In this document: piece after piece, positions 11,201 through 22,333 of the stretch
Layout: every line of letters starts with the position of its first letter
Position numbering within the stretch: the stretch's first letter is position 1
Assembly (NCBI GenBank): GCA_964017125.1
Contig: OZ024908.1
Location: 80,847,499 to 80,911,498 of the forward strand
Source of the DNA: Flabesymbios commensalis
Lineage: Eukaryota > Annelida > Polychaeta > Terebellida > Flabelligeridae
DNA length: 64,000 nt
Reading direction: 5' to 3'
Translations under genes and position numbers: made by a program
The notes under the pieces: generated by a model
What the model saw: the letters and a program-made list of their open reading frames with translations, nothing else
Told to the model about the DNA's origin: nothing
Database searches by the model: none

Positions 11201-13045
11201 ATAGAAAACGGTTGAGAATTGACGTCTGAATTGACGTCTAAATGAAAAACTTTTAAAAATTCTCAATCAAATTTCACACTATTCTCATTAATAACTTTTG
11301 AAGTAATTAAAGAAACTCCGCCAAATTTACAGGGCAGTTGCCGTAATACCTGCCGATGGTGCCTGCAAAATTACATGGAAAACGGTTAAGAATTGACGTT
11401 TGAATTGACGTCTAAATGAAAAACTTTTGAAATACTCAATCAAATTTCACACTAATCTCATTAATAACTTTTGAAGTAGTCAATGAAACGTTGACAAATT
11501 CACAGGGCAGTTGCCGTAATACCTGCAGATGGTGCCTGCAAAATTACATGGAAAACGGTTAAGAATTGACGTCTGAATTGACGTCTAAATGAAAAACTTT
11601 TGAAATACTCAATCAAATTTCACACTAATCTCATTAATAACTTTTGAAGTAGTCAATGAAACGTCGACAAATTCACAGAACAGTTGCCGTAATACCTGCA
11701 GATGGTGCCTGCAAAATTACATGGAAAACGGTTGAGAATTGACGTCTGAATTGACGTCTAAAAGAATAACTTTTAAAAATACTCAATCAAATTTCACACT
11801 AATCTCATTAATAACTTTTGAAGTAATCAATGAATCTCCGCCAAATTTACAGGGCAGTTGCCGTAATACCTGCCGATGGTGCCTGCAAAATGACATGGAA
11901 AACGGTTGAGAATTGACGTCTGAATTGACGTCTGAATGAAAAACTTTTAAAAATACTCAATCAAATTTCACACTAATCTCATTAATAACTTTTGAAGTAA
12001 TCAATGAAACTCTGCCAAATTTACAGGGCAGTTGCCGTAATACCAGCCGATGGTGCCTGTAAAATTACATGGAAAACGGTTGAGAATTGACGTCTGAATT
12101 GACGTCTAAATCATAATTTTTAAAAATACTCAATCAAATTTCCTACTAATCTTATTGATAACTTTTGAAGTACTTAATCAAACTTCGCCAAATTTACAGG
12201 AAAATTTCTCATTAATGTCATCAATAACTTTTGAAGTACTTAAACAATCTTCGCCAAATTTAGAAGGCAGTTGCCGTAGTACCTGTCGATGGTGCCTGCA
12301 AAATTACATGGAAAACGGTTGAGAATTGACGTCTGAATTGACGTCTAAAAGAATAACTTTTAAAAATACTCAATCAAATTTCACACTAATCTCATTAATA
12401 ACTTTTGAAGTAATCAATGAAACTCCGCCAAATTTACAGGGCAGTTGCCGTAATACCTTCCGATGGTGCCTGCAAAATGACATGGAAAACGGTTGAGAAT
12501 TGACGTCTGAATTGACGTCTGAATGAAAAACTTTTAAAAATACTCAATCAAATTTCACACTAATCTCATTAATAACTTTTGAAGTAATCAATGAAACTCT
12601 GCCAAATTTACAGGGCAGTTGCCGTAATACCAGCCGATGGTGCCTGCAAAATTACATGGAAAACGGTTGAGAATTGACGTCTGAATTGACGTCTAAATCA
12701 TAATTTTTAAAAATACTCAATCAAATTTCCTACTAATCTTATTGATAACTTTTGAAGTACTTAATCAAACTTCGCCAAATTTACAGGAAAATTTCTCATT
12801 AATGTCATCAATAACTTTTGAAGTACTTAAACAATCTTCGCCAAATTTAGAAGGCAGTTGCCGTAGTACCTGTCGATGGTGCCTGCAAAATTACACGGAA
12901 AACGGTTGAGAATTGACGTCTGAATTGACGTCTAAATGAATAACTTTTAAAAATTCTCAATCAAATTTCACACTATTCTCATTAATAACTTTTGAAGTAA
13001 TCAATGAAACTCCGCCAAATTTACAGGGCAGTTGCCGTAATACTT
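8270..13045. repeat. 26-mer HOR, 4,776 bp, copy 2
   Basis: It repeats 3494-8269 at exactly 4,776 bp. Every private variant I sampled is preserved (TTAACTTGTG, GATAGTGCC, CAATCAATTTTCAC, CGCGAAATTT, GCAGCTGCCG, GAATCTCCGCC, CCTTCCGATGG). The only difference I noticed is in the first unit (GGTTAAG here, GGTTGAG at 3494, plus the preceding unit end). It is either a very recent duplication or, possibly, an assembly duplication. Confidence 0.95.
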
Positions 13046-13978
13046 GCCGATGGTGCCTGCAAAATTACATGGAAAACGGTTAAGAATTGACGTCTGAATT
13101 GACGTCTAAATGAAAAACTTTTGAAATACTCAATCAAATTTCACACTGATCTCATTAATAACTTTTGAAGTAGTCAATGAAACGTCGACAAATTCACAGG
13201 GCAGTTGCCGTAGTACCAGCCGATGGTGCCTGCAAATTTACATGGAAAACGGTTAAGAATTGACGTCTGAATTGACGTCTAAATGAAAAACTTTTGAAAT
13301 ACTCAATCAAATTTCACACTAATCTCATTAATAACTTTTGAAGTAGTCAATGAAACGTCGACAAATTCACAGAACAGTTGCCGTAATACCTGCAGATGGT
13401 GCCTGCAAAATTACATGGAAAACGGTTGAGAATTGACGTCTGAATTGACGTCTAAAAGAATAACTTTTAAAAATACTCAATCAAATTTCACACTAATCTC
13501 ATTAATAACTTTTGAAGTAATCAATGAAACTCCGCCAAATTTACTGGGCAGTTGCCGTAATACCTGCCGATGGTGCCTGCAAAATTACATGGAAAACGGT
13601 TGAGAATTGACGTCTGAATTGACGTCTGAATGAAAAACTTTTAAAAATACTCAATCAAATTTCACACTAATCTCATTAATAACTTTTGAAGTAATCAATG
13701 AAACTCTGCCAAATTTACAGGGCAGTTGCCGTAATACCAGCCGATGGTGCCTGCAAAATTACATGGAAAACGGTTAAGAATTGACGTCTGAATTGACGTC
13801 TAAATCATAATTTTTAAAAATACTCAATCAAATTTCCTACTAATCTTATTGATAACTTTTGAAGTACTTAATCAAACTTCGCCAAATTTACAGGAAAATT
13901 TCTCACTAATGTCATCAATAACTTTTGAAGTACTTAAACAATCTTCGCCAAATTTAGAAGGCAGTTGCCGTAGTACCT
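13046..13978. repeat. Partial recurrence of 26-mer units
   Basis: Five units at 13046, 13219, 13392, 13566 and 13740 (L). The unit at 13046 resembles 3842 (CTGATCTC) but ends GTAGTACCA. The run 13219-13978 resembles 6749-7508 (CACAGAACAG, CCTGCAGATGG, TCTAAAAGAATAAC, AAATTTAGAAGGC). So after two full 26-mers the order jumps, skipping about 17 unit positions, and leads into the 2,706-bp HOR. Confidence 0.85.
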
Positions 13979-14846
13979 GCCGATGGTGCCTGCAAAATTA
14001 CACGGAAAACGGTTGAGAATTGACGTCTGAATTGACGTCTAAATGAATAACTTTTAAAAATTCTCAATCAAATTTCACACTATTCTCATTAATAACTTTT
14101 GAAGTAATCAATGAAACTCCGCCAAATTTACAGGGCAGTTGCCGTAATACCTGCCGATGGTGCCTGCAAAATTACATGAAAAACGGTTAAGAATTGACGT
14201 CTGAATTGACGTCTAAATGAAAAACTTTTGAAATACTCAATCAAATTTCACACTGATCTCATTAATAACTTTTGAAGTAGTCAATGAAACGTCGACAAAT
14301 TCACAGGGCAGTTGCCGTTGTACCAGCCGATGGTGCCTGCAAATTTACATGGAAAACGGTTAAGAATTGACGTCTGAATTGACGTCTAAATGAATAACTT
14401 TTGAAATACTCAATCAAATTTCACACTAATCTCATCAATAACTTTTGAAGTAGTCAATGAAACGTCGACAAATTCACAGGACAGTTGCCGTAGTACTAGC
14501 CGATGGTGCCTGCAAAATCACATGGAAAACGGTTGAGAATTGACGTCTGAATTGACGTCTAAATGAATAACTTTTAAAAATTCTCAATCAAATTTCACAC
14601 TATTCTCATTAATAACTTTTGAAGTAATCAATGAAACTCCGCCAAATTTACAGGGCAGTTGCCGTAATACCTGCCGATGGTGCCTGCAAAATTACATGGA
14701 AAACGGTTAAGAATTGACGTCTGAATTGACGTCTAAATGAAAACCTTTTAAAAATACTCAATCAAATTTCACACTAATCTCATTAATAACTTTTGTAGTA
14801 ATAAATGAAACTCCGCCAAATTTACAGGGCAGTTGCCGTAATACCA

Positions 14847-14988
14847 GCCGATGGTGCCTGCAAAATCACATGGAAAACGGTTAAGAATTGACCTCTAATT
14901 GACCTCTAATTGACCTCTAATCTCATTAATAACTTTTGAGTAGTCAATGAAACGTCGACAAATTCACAGGGCAGTTTCCGTAGTACTA
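14847..14988 (+). repeat. Contracted 142-bp unit with tripled 11-mer
   Basis: After the normal start (CAAAATCACATGG, GGTTAAG) the 12-bp repeat zone is replaced by three copies of an 11-mer of the type ATTGACCTCTA, running straight into ATCTCATTAATAAC. The A/T-rich middle is missing, so the unit is 32 bp short. The GACCTCT variant is also found at 522 and 1802, which look like the parent class. The unit also reads TTTTGAGTAGTC (one A lost) and CAGTTTCCG. Slippage or a deletion between the 12-mer and the matching CTAATCTC is the simplest explanation. Confidence 0.92.
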
Positions 14989-15923
14989 GCCGATGGTGCC
15001 TGCAAAATTACATGGAAAACGGTTGAGAATTGACGTCTGAATTGATGTCTGAATGAAAAACTTTTAAAAATACTCAATCAAATTGTACACTTTTCTCATT
15101 AATAACTTTTGAAGTAATCAATGAAACTCCGTCAAATTTACAGGGCAGTTGCCGTAATACCTGCAGATGGTGCCTGCAAAATTACATGGAAAACGGTTGA
15201 GAATTGACGTCTGAATTGACGTCTAAAAGAATAACTTTTAAAAATACTCAATCAAATTTCACACTAATCTCATTAATAACTTTTGAAGTAATCAATGAAA
15301 CTCCGCCAAATTTACTGGGCAGTTGCCGTAATACCTGCCGATGGTGCCTGCAAAATTACATGGAAAACGGTTGAGAATTGACGTCTGAATTGACGTCTGA
15401 ATGAAAAACTTTTAAAAATACTCAATCAAATTTCACACTAATCTCATTAATAACTTTTGAAGTAATCAATGAAACTCTGCCAAATTTACAGGGCAGTTGC
15501 CGTAATACCAGCCGATGGTGCCTGCAAAATTACATGGAAAACGGTTAAGAATTGACGTCTGAATTGACGTCTAAATCATAATTTTTAAAAATACTCAATC
15601 AAATTTCCTACTAATCTTATTGATAACTTTTGAAGTACTTAATCAAACTTCGCCAAATTTACAGGAAAATTTCTCACTAATGTCATCAATAACTTTTGAA
15701 GTACTTAAACAATCTTCGCCAAATTTAGAAGGCAGTTGCCGTAGTACCTGCCGATGGTGCCTGCAAAATTACATGGAAAACGGTTGAGAATTGACGTCTG
15801 AATTGACGTCTAAATGAAAAACTTTTAAAAATTCTCAATCAAATTTCACACTATTCTCATTAATAACTTTTGAAGTAATCAATGAAACTCGGCCAAATTT
15901 ACAGGGCAGTTGCCGTAATACCT

Positions 15924-16097
15924 GCCGATGGGGCCTTCAAAAGTACATGGTAAACGGATAAGAATTGACGTCTGAATTGACGTCTAAATGAAAAACTTTT
16001 AAAAATATTCAATCAAATTTCACACTAATCTCATTAATAACTTTTGTAGTAATAAATGAAACTCCGCCAAATTTACAGGGCAGTTGCCGTAATACCA
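15924..16097 (+). repeat. Divergent short unit
   Basis: The first 40 bases hold a cluster of private changes: GATGGGGCCTTCAAAAGTAC, ATGGTAAACGG and GGATAAG. The remainder is an ordinary GTAGTAATAAATG unit except AATATTC. Such a cluster is not seen in other units, except that GGATAAG also appears at 21607. It is missing from the next HOR copy because of a one-unit deletion (see 18456). Confidence 0.85.
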
Positions 16098-17552
16098 GCC
16101 GATGGTGCCTGCAAAATTACATGGAAAACGGTTAAGAATTGACGTCTGAATTGACGTCTAAATGAATAACTTTTGAAATACTCAATCAAATTTCACACTA
16201 ATCTCATTAATAACTTTTGAAGTAGTCAAAGAAACGTCGACAAATTCACAGGGCAGTTGCCGTAGTACCAGCCGATGGTGCCTGCAAAATTACATGGAAA
16301 ACGGTTGAGAATTGACGTCTGAATTGACGTCTGAATGAAAAACTTTTAAAAATACTCAATCAAATTTCACACTAATCTTATTAATAACTTTTGAAGTAAT
16401 CAATGAAACTCCGCCAAATTTACAGGGCAGTTGCCGTAATACCAGCCGATGGTGCCTGCAAAAATTACATGGAAAACGGTTAAGAATTGACGTCTGAATT
16501 GACGTCTAAATCATAATTTTTAAAAATACTCAATCAAATTTCCTACTAATCTTATTGATAACTTTTGAAGTACTTAATCAAACTTCGCCAAATTTACAGG
16601 AAAATTTCTCACTAATGTCATCAATAACTTTTGAAGTACTTAAACAATCTTCGCCAAATTTAGAAGGCAGTTGCCGTAGTACCTGCCGATGGTGCCTGCA
16701 AAATTACACGGAAAACGGTTGAGAATTGACGTCTGAATTGACGTCTAAATGAATAACTTTTAAAAATTCTCAATCAAATTTCACACTATTCTCATTAATA
16801 ACTTTTGAAGTAATCAATGAAACTCCGCCAAATTTACAGGGCAGTTGCCGTAATACCTGCCGATGGTGCCTGCAAAATTACATGAAAAACGGTTAAGAAT
16901 TGACGTCTGAATTGACGTCTAAATGAAAAACTTTTGAAATACTCAATCAAATTTCACACTGATCTCATTAATAACTTTTGAAGTAGTCAATGAAACGTCG
17001 ACAAATTCACAGGGCAGTTGCCGTTGTACCAGCCGATGGTGCCTGCAAATTTACATGGAAAACGGTTAAGAATTGACGTCTGAATTGACGTCTAAATGAA
17101 TAACTTTTGAAATACTCAATCAAATTTCACACTAATCTCATCAATAACTTTTGAAGTAGTCAATGAAACGTCGACAAATTCACAGGGCAGTTGCCGTAGT
17201 ACTAGCCGATGGTGCCTGCAAAATCACATGGAAAACGGTTGAGAATTGACGTCTGAATTGACGTCTAAATGAATAACTTTTAAAAATTCTCAATCAAATT
17301 TCACACTATTCTCATTAATAACTTTTGAAGTAATCAATGAAACTCCGCCAAATTTACAGGGCAGTTGCCGTAATACCTGCCGATGGTGCCTGCAAAATTA
17401 CATGGAAAACGGTTAAGAATTGACGTCTGAATTGACGTCTAAATGAAAACCTTTTAAAAATACTCAATCAAATTTCACACTAATCTCATTAATAACTTTT
17501 GTAGTAATAAATGAAACTCCGCCAAATTTACAGGGCAGTTGCCGTAATACCA

Positions 17553-17694
17553 GCCGATGGTGCCTGCAAAATCACATGGAAAACGGTTAAGAATTGACCT
17601 CTAATTGACCTCTAATTGACCTCTAATCTCATTAATAACTTTTGAGTAGTCAATGAAACGTCGACAAATTCACAGGGCAGTTTCCGTAGTACTA
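17553..17694 (+). repeat. Contracted 142-bp unit, second copy
   Basis: It is the same contracted unit as 14847-14988, offset 2,706 bp, with the tripled ATTGACCTCTA and TTTTGAGTAGTC. It was carried by the HOR duplication, not formed separately. Confidence 0.92.
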
Positions 17695-18455
17695 GCCGAT
17701 GGTGCCTGCAAAATTACATGGAAAACGGTTGAGAATTGACGTCTGAATTGATGCCTGAATGAAAAACTTTTAAAAATACTCAATCAAATTGTACACTTTT
17801 CTCATTAATAACTTTTGAAGTAATCAATGAAACTCCGTCAAATTTACAGGGCAGTTGCCGTAATACCTGCAGATGGTGCCTGCAAAATTACATGGAAAAC
17901 GGTTGAGAATTGACGTCTGAATTGACGTCTAAAAGAATAACTTTTAAAAATACTCAATCAAATTTCACACTAATCTCATTAATAACTTTTGAAGTAATCA
18001 ATCAAACTCCGCCAAATTTACTGGGCAGTTGCCGTAATACCTGCCGATGGTGCCTGCAAAATTACATGGAAAACGGTTGAGAATTGACGTCTGAATTGAC
18101 GTCTGAATGAAAAACTTTTAAAAATACTCAATCAAATTTCACACTAATCTCATTAATAACTTTTGAAGTAATCAATGAAACTCTGCCAAATTTACAGGGC
18201 AGTTGCCGTAATACCAGCCGATGGTGCCTGCAAAATTACATGGAAAACGGTTAAGAATTGACGTCTGAATTGACGTCTAAATCATAATTTTTAAAAATAC
18301 TCAATCAAATTTCCTACTAATCTTATTGATAACTTTTGAAGTACTTAATCAAACTTCGCCAAATTTACAGGAAAATTTCTCACTAATGTCATCAATAACT
18401 TTTGAAGTACCTAAACAATCTTCGCCAAATTTAGAAGGCAGTTGCCGTAGTACCT

Positions 18456-18629
18456 GCCGATGGTGCCTGCAAAATTACATGGAAAACGGTTGAGAATTGA
18501 CGTCTGAATTGACGTCTAAATGAAAAACTTTTAAAAATTCTCAATCAAATTTCACACTAATCTCATTAATAACTTTTGTAGTAATAAATGAAACTCCGCC
18601 AAATTTACAGGGCAGTTGCCGTAATACCA
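18456..18629 (+). repeat. Chimeric short unit at a one-unit deletion
   Basis: The 5' part matches the unit at 15750 (GGTTGAG, ATGAAAAAC, AAAAATTCTC); the 3' part matches the unit at 15924 (CTAATCTC, GTAGTAATAAATG, ending GTAATACCA). The switch falls in the shared tract TCAATCAAATTTCACACTA at 18541-18559. This is what an unequal exchange between neighbouring units would leave. Confidence 0.9.
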
Positions 18630-19216
18630 GCCGATGGTGCCTGCAAAATTACATGGAAAACGGTTAAGAATTGACGTCTGAATTGACGTCTAAATGAATA
18701 ACTTTTGAAATACTCAATCAAATTTCACACTAATCTCATTAATAACTTTTGAAGTAGTCAAAGAAACGTCGACAAATTCACAGGGCGTTTGCCGTAGTAC
18801 CAGCCGATGGTGCCTGCAAAATTACATGGAAAACGGTTGAGAATTGACGTCTGAATTGACGTCTGAATGAAAAACTTTTAAAAATACTCAATCAAATTTC
18901 ACACTAATCTTATTAATAACTTTTGAAGTAATCAATGAAACTCCGCCAAATTTACAGGGCAGTTGCCGTAATACCAGCCGATGGTGCCTGCAAAAATTAC
19001 ATGGAACACGGTTAAGAATTGACGTCTGAATTGACGTCTAAATCATAATTTTTAAAAATACTCAATCAAATTTCCTACTAATCTTATTGATAACTTTTGA
19101 AGTACTTAATCAAACTTCGCCAAATTTACAGGAAAATTTCACACTAATGTCATCAATAACTTTTGAAGTACTTAAACAATCTTCGCCAAATTTACAGGGC
19201 AGTTGCCGTTGTACCT

Positions 19217-20911
19217 GCCGATGGTGCCTGCAAAATTACATGGAAAACGGTTAAGAATTGACGTCTGAATTGACGTCTAAATGAATAACTTTTGAAATAC
19301 TCAATCAAATTTCACACTAATCTCATTAATAACTTTTGAAGTAGTCAATGAAACGTCGACAAATTCACAGGGCAGTTGCCGTAGTACTAGCCGATGGTGC
19401 CTGCAAAATTACATGGAAAACGGTTGAGAATTGACGTCTCAATTGACGTCTAAATGAATAACTTTTAAAAATTCTCAATCAAATTTCACACTATTCTCAT
19501 TATTAACTTTTGAAGTAATCAATGAAACTCCGCCAAATTTACAGGGCAGTTGCCGTAATACCTGCCGATGGCGCCTGCAAAATTACATGGAAAACGGTTA
19601 AGAATTGACGTCTGAATTGACGTCTAAACGAAAAACTTTTAAAAATACTCAATCAAATTTCACACTGATCTCATTAATAACTTTTGAAGTAATGAATGAA
19701 ACTCCGCCAAATTTACAGGGCAGTTGCCGTAATACCAGCCGATAGTGCCTGCAAAATTACATGGAAAACGGTTAAGAATTGACGTCTGAATTGACGTCTA
19801 TATCATAATTTTTAAAAATACCTAATCAAATTTCCTACTAATCTTATTGATAACTTTTGAAGTACTTAATCAAACTTCGCCAAATTTACAGGAAAATATC
19901 ACACTAATGTCATTAATAACTTTTGAAGTACTTAATCAATCTTCGCCAAATTTACAGGGCAGTTGCCGTAGTACCTGCCGATGGTGCCTGCAAAATTACA
20001 TGGAAAACGGTTGAGAATTGACGTCTGAATTGACGTCTAAATGAAAAACTTTTAAAAATTCTCAATCAAATTTCACACTATTCTCATTAATAACTTTTGA
20101 AGTAATCGATGAAACTCCGCCAAATTTACAGGGCAGTTGCCGTAATACCTGCCGATGGCGCCTGCAAAATTACATGGAAAACGGTTAAGAATTGACGTCT
20201 GAATTGACGTCTAAATAAAAAACTTTTAAAAATACTCAATCAAATTTCACACTAATCTCATTAATAACTTTTGTAGTAATAAATGAAACTCCACCAAATT
20301 TACAGGGCAGTTGCCGTAATACCTGCCGATGGTGCCTGCAAAATTACATGGAAAACGGTTAAGAATTGACGTCTGAATTGACGTCTAAATGAATAACTTT
20401 TGAAATACTCAATCAAATTTCACACTAATCTCATTAATAACTTTTGAAGTAGTCAATGAAACGTCGACAAATTTACAGGGCAGTTGCCGCAGTACCAGCC
20501 GATGGTGCCTGCAAAATTACATGGAAAACGGTTGAGAATTGACGTCTGAATTGACGTCTGAATGAAAAACTTTTAAAAATACTCAATCAAATTTCACACT
20601 AATCTTATTAATAACTTTTGAAGTGATCAATGAAACTCCGCCAAATTTACAGGGCAGTTGCCGTAATACCAGCCGATGGTGCCTGCAAAAATTACATGGA
20701 AAACGGTTAAGAATTGACGTCTGAATTGACGTCTAAATCATAATTTTAAAAAATACTCAATCAAATTTCCTACTAATCTTATTGATAACTTTTGAAGTAC
20801 TTAATCAAACTTCGCCAAATTTACAGGAAAATTTCACACTAATGTCATCAATAACTTTTGAAGTACTTAAACAATCTTCGCCAAATTTACAGGACAGTTG
20901 CCGAAGTACCT
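19217..20911. repeat. 9-mer HOR, 1,695 bp, copy 1
   Basis: Units start at 19217, 19390, 19564, 19738 (L), 19977, 20151, 20325, 20498 and 20672 (L, 240). The lengths 173, 174, 174, 239, 174, 174, 173, 174 and 240 sum to 1,695. Marks are GACGTCTCAATTG (19434), GATGGCGCC (19564, 20151), GTCTAAACG, and GATAGTGCC with TCTATATCAT and ATACCTAATC at 19738. That long unit is the first with TATATCAT, a mark that dominates the core domain. Confidence 0.93.
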
Positions 20912-22333
20912 GCCGATGGTGCCTGCAAAATTACATGGAAAACGGTTAAGAATTGACGTCTGAATTGACGTCTAAATGAATAACTTTTGAAATACTCAAT
21001 CAAATTTCACACTAATCTCATTAATAACTTTTGAAGTAGTCAATGAAACGTCGACAAATTCACAGGGCAGTTGCCGTAGTACTAGCCGATGGTGCCTGCA
21101 AAATTACATGGAAAACGGTTGAGAATTGACGTCTCAATTGACGTCTAAATGAATAACTTTTAAAAATTCTCAATCAAATTTCACACTATTCTCATTATTA
21201 ACTTTTGAAGTAATCAATGAAACTCCGATAAATTTACAGGGCAGTTGCCGTAATACCTGCCGATGGCGCCTGCAAAATTACATGGAAAACGGTTAAGAAT
21301 TGACGTCTGAATTGACGTCTAAACGAAAAACTTTTAAAAATACTCAATCAAATTTCACACTGATCTCATTAATAACTTTTGAAGTAATCAATGAAACTCC
21401 GCCAAATTTACTGGGCAGTTGCCGTAATACCAGCCGATAGTGCCTGCAAAATTACATGGAAAACGGTTGAGAATTGACGTCTGAATTGACGTCTAAATGA
21501 AAAACTTTTAAAAATTCTCAATCAAATTTCACACTATTCTCATTAATAACTTTTGAAGTAATCAATGAAACTCCGCCAAATTCACAGGGCAGTTGCCGTA
21601 ATACCTGCCGATGGTGCCTGCAAAATTACATGGAAAACGGATAAGAATTGACGTCTGAATTGACGTCTAAATGAAAAACTTTTAAAAATACTCAATCAAA
21701 TTTCACACTGATCTCATTAATAACTTTTGAAGTAATTAATGAAACTCCGCCAAATTTACAGGGCAGTTGCCGTAATACCAGCCGATGGTTCCTGCAAAAT
21801 TACATGGGAAACGGTTAAGAATTGACGTCTGAATTGACGTCTAAATCATAATTTTTAAAAATACTCAATCAAATTTCCTACTAATCTTATTGATAACTTT
21901 TGAAGTACTTAATCAAACTTCGCCAAATTTACAGGAAAATTTCACACTAATGTCATCAATAACTTTTGAAGTACTTAAACAATCTTGGACAAATTTACAG
22001 GGCAGTTGCCGTAGTACCTGCCGATGGTGCCTGCAAAATTACATGGAAAACGGTTGAGAATTGACGTCTAAAAAAATAACTTTTAAAAATTCTCAATCAA
22101 ATTTCACACTATTCTCATTAATAACTTTTGAAGTAATCAATGAAACTCCTGTAATGCCTGCCGATGGTGCCTGCAAAATTACATGGAAAACGGTTAAGAA
22201 TTGACGTCTGAATTGACGTCTAAATGAAAAACTTTTAAAAATACTCAATCAAATTTCACACTAATCTCATTAATAACTTTTGAAGTAATCAATGAAACTC
22301 CGCCAAATTTACAGGGCAGTTGCCGTAATACCT
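20912..22333. repeat. 9-mer HOR copy 2, rearranged, and entry into core domain
   Basis: Units 20912, 21085 (GTCTCAATTG) and 21259 (AAACG; preceded by CCGATAAATTTAC) follow copy 1. At 21433 the expected long unit starts as GATAGTGCC but continues as a TTGAG, AAAAATTCTC short unit, so the long unit is lost. Then come 21607 (GGATAAG, CTGATCTC, GTAATTAATG), 21781 (L, CATGGGAAACGG, TCTTGGAC), the contracted 22020 and 22160. The last four are core-type, so the left-to-core boundary is near 21,500. Confidence 0.88.
22020..22159 (+). repeat. Contracted 140-bp unit with two deletions
   Basis: It has one GAATTGACGTCT 12-mer in place of two, followed by AAAAAAATAAC, and near its end reads GAAACTCCTGTAATGCC, having lost about 22 bases of the CCGCCAAATTTACAGGGC zone. 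12 plus 22 accounts for 174 minus 140. It is single-copy here and stands at the boundary between left and core domains. Confidence 0.92.

Larger units (their letters stand above)
13979..16684. repeat. 15-mer HOR, 2,706 bp, copy 1
   Basis: Units start at 13979, 14153, 14326, 14499, 14673, 14847 (142 bp), 14989, 15163, 15337, 15511 (L), 15750, 15924, 16098, 16271 and 16445 (L, 240 bp). The lengths sum to 2,706. Marks are ACACGGAAAAC at 14001, CATGAAAAACGG, GCCGTTGTACC, the contracted unit at 14847, TTGTACACTTTTCTC, TTACTGGGC and GCAAAAATTAC with an extra A at 16445. Confidence 0.95.
16685..19216. repeat. 15-mer HOR copy 2 with one unit deleted (14 units, 2,532 bp)
   Basis: Units start at 16685, 16859, 17032, 17205, 17379, 17553 (142 bp), 17695, 17869, 18043, 18217 (L), 18456 (chimera), 18630, 18803 and 18977 (L, 240 bp). 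The offset to copy 1 is 2,706 up to about 18,555 and 2,532 after it, a loss of exactly one 174-bp unit. Small differences are GATGCCTG, AATCAAACTCC and CAGGGCGTTTG. The final long unit switches to AAATTTCACACTAATG. Confidence 0.93.

Noticed and set aside
3494-13045. Treating the 4,776-bp pair as certain assembly error
   Set aside because: A small difference in the first unit and similar doublings of other sizes across the window make real duplication plausible; kept as an open question.
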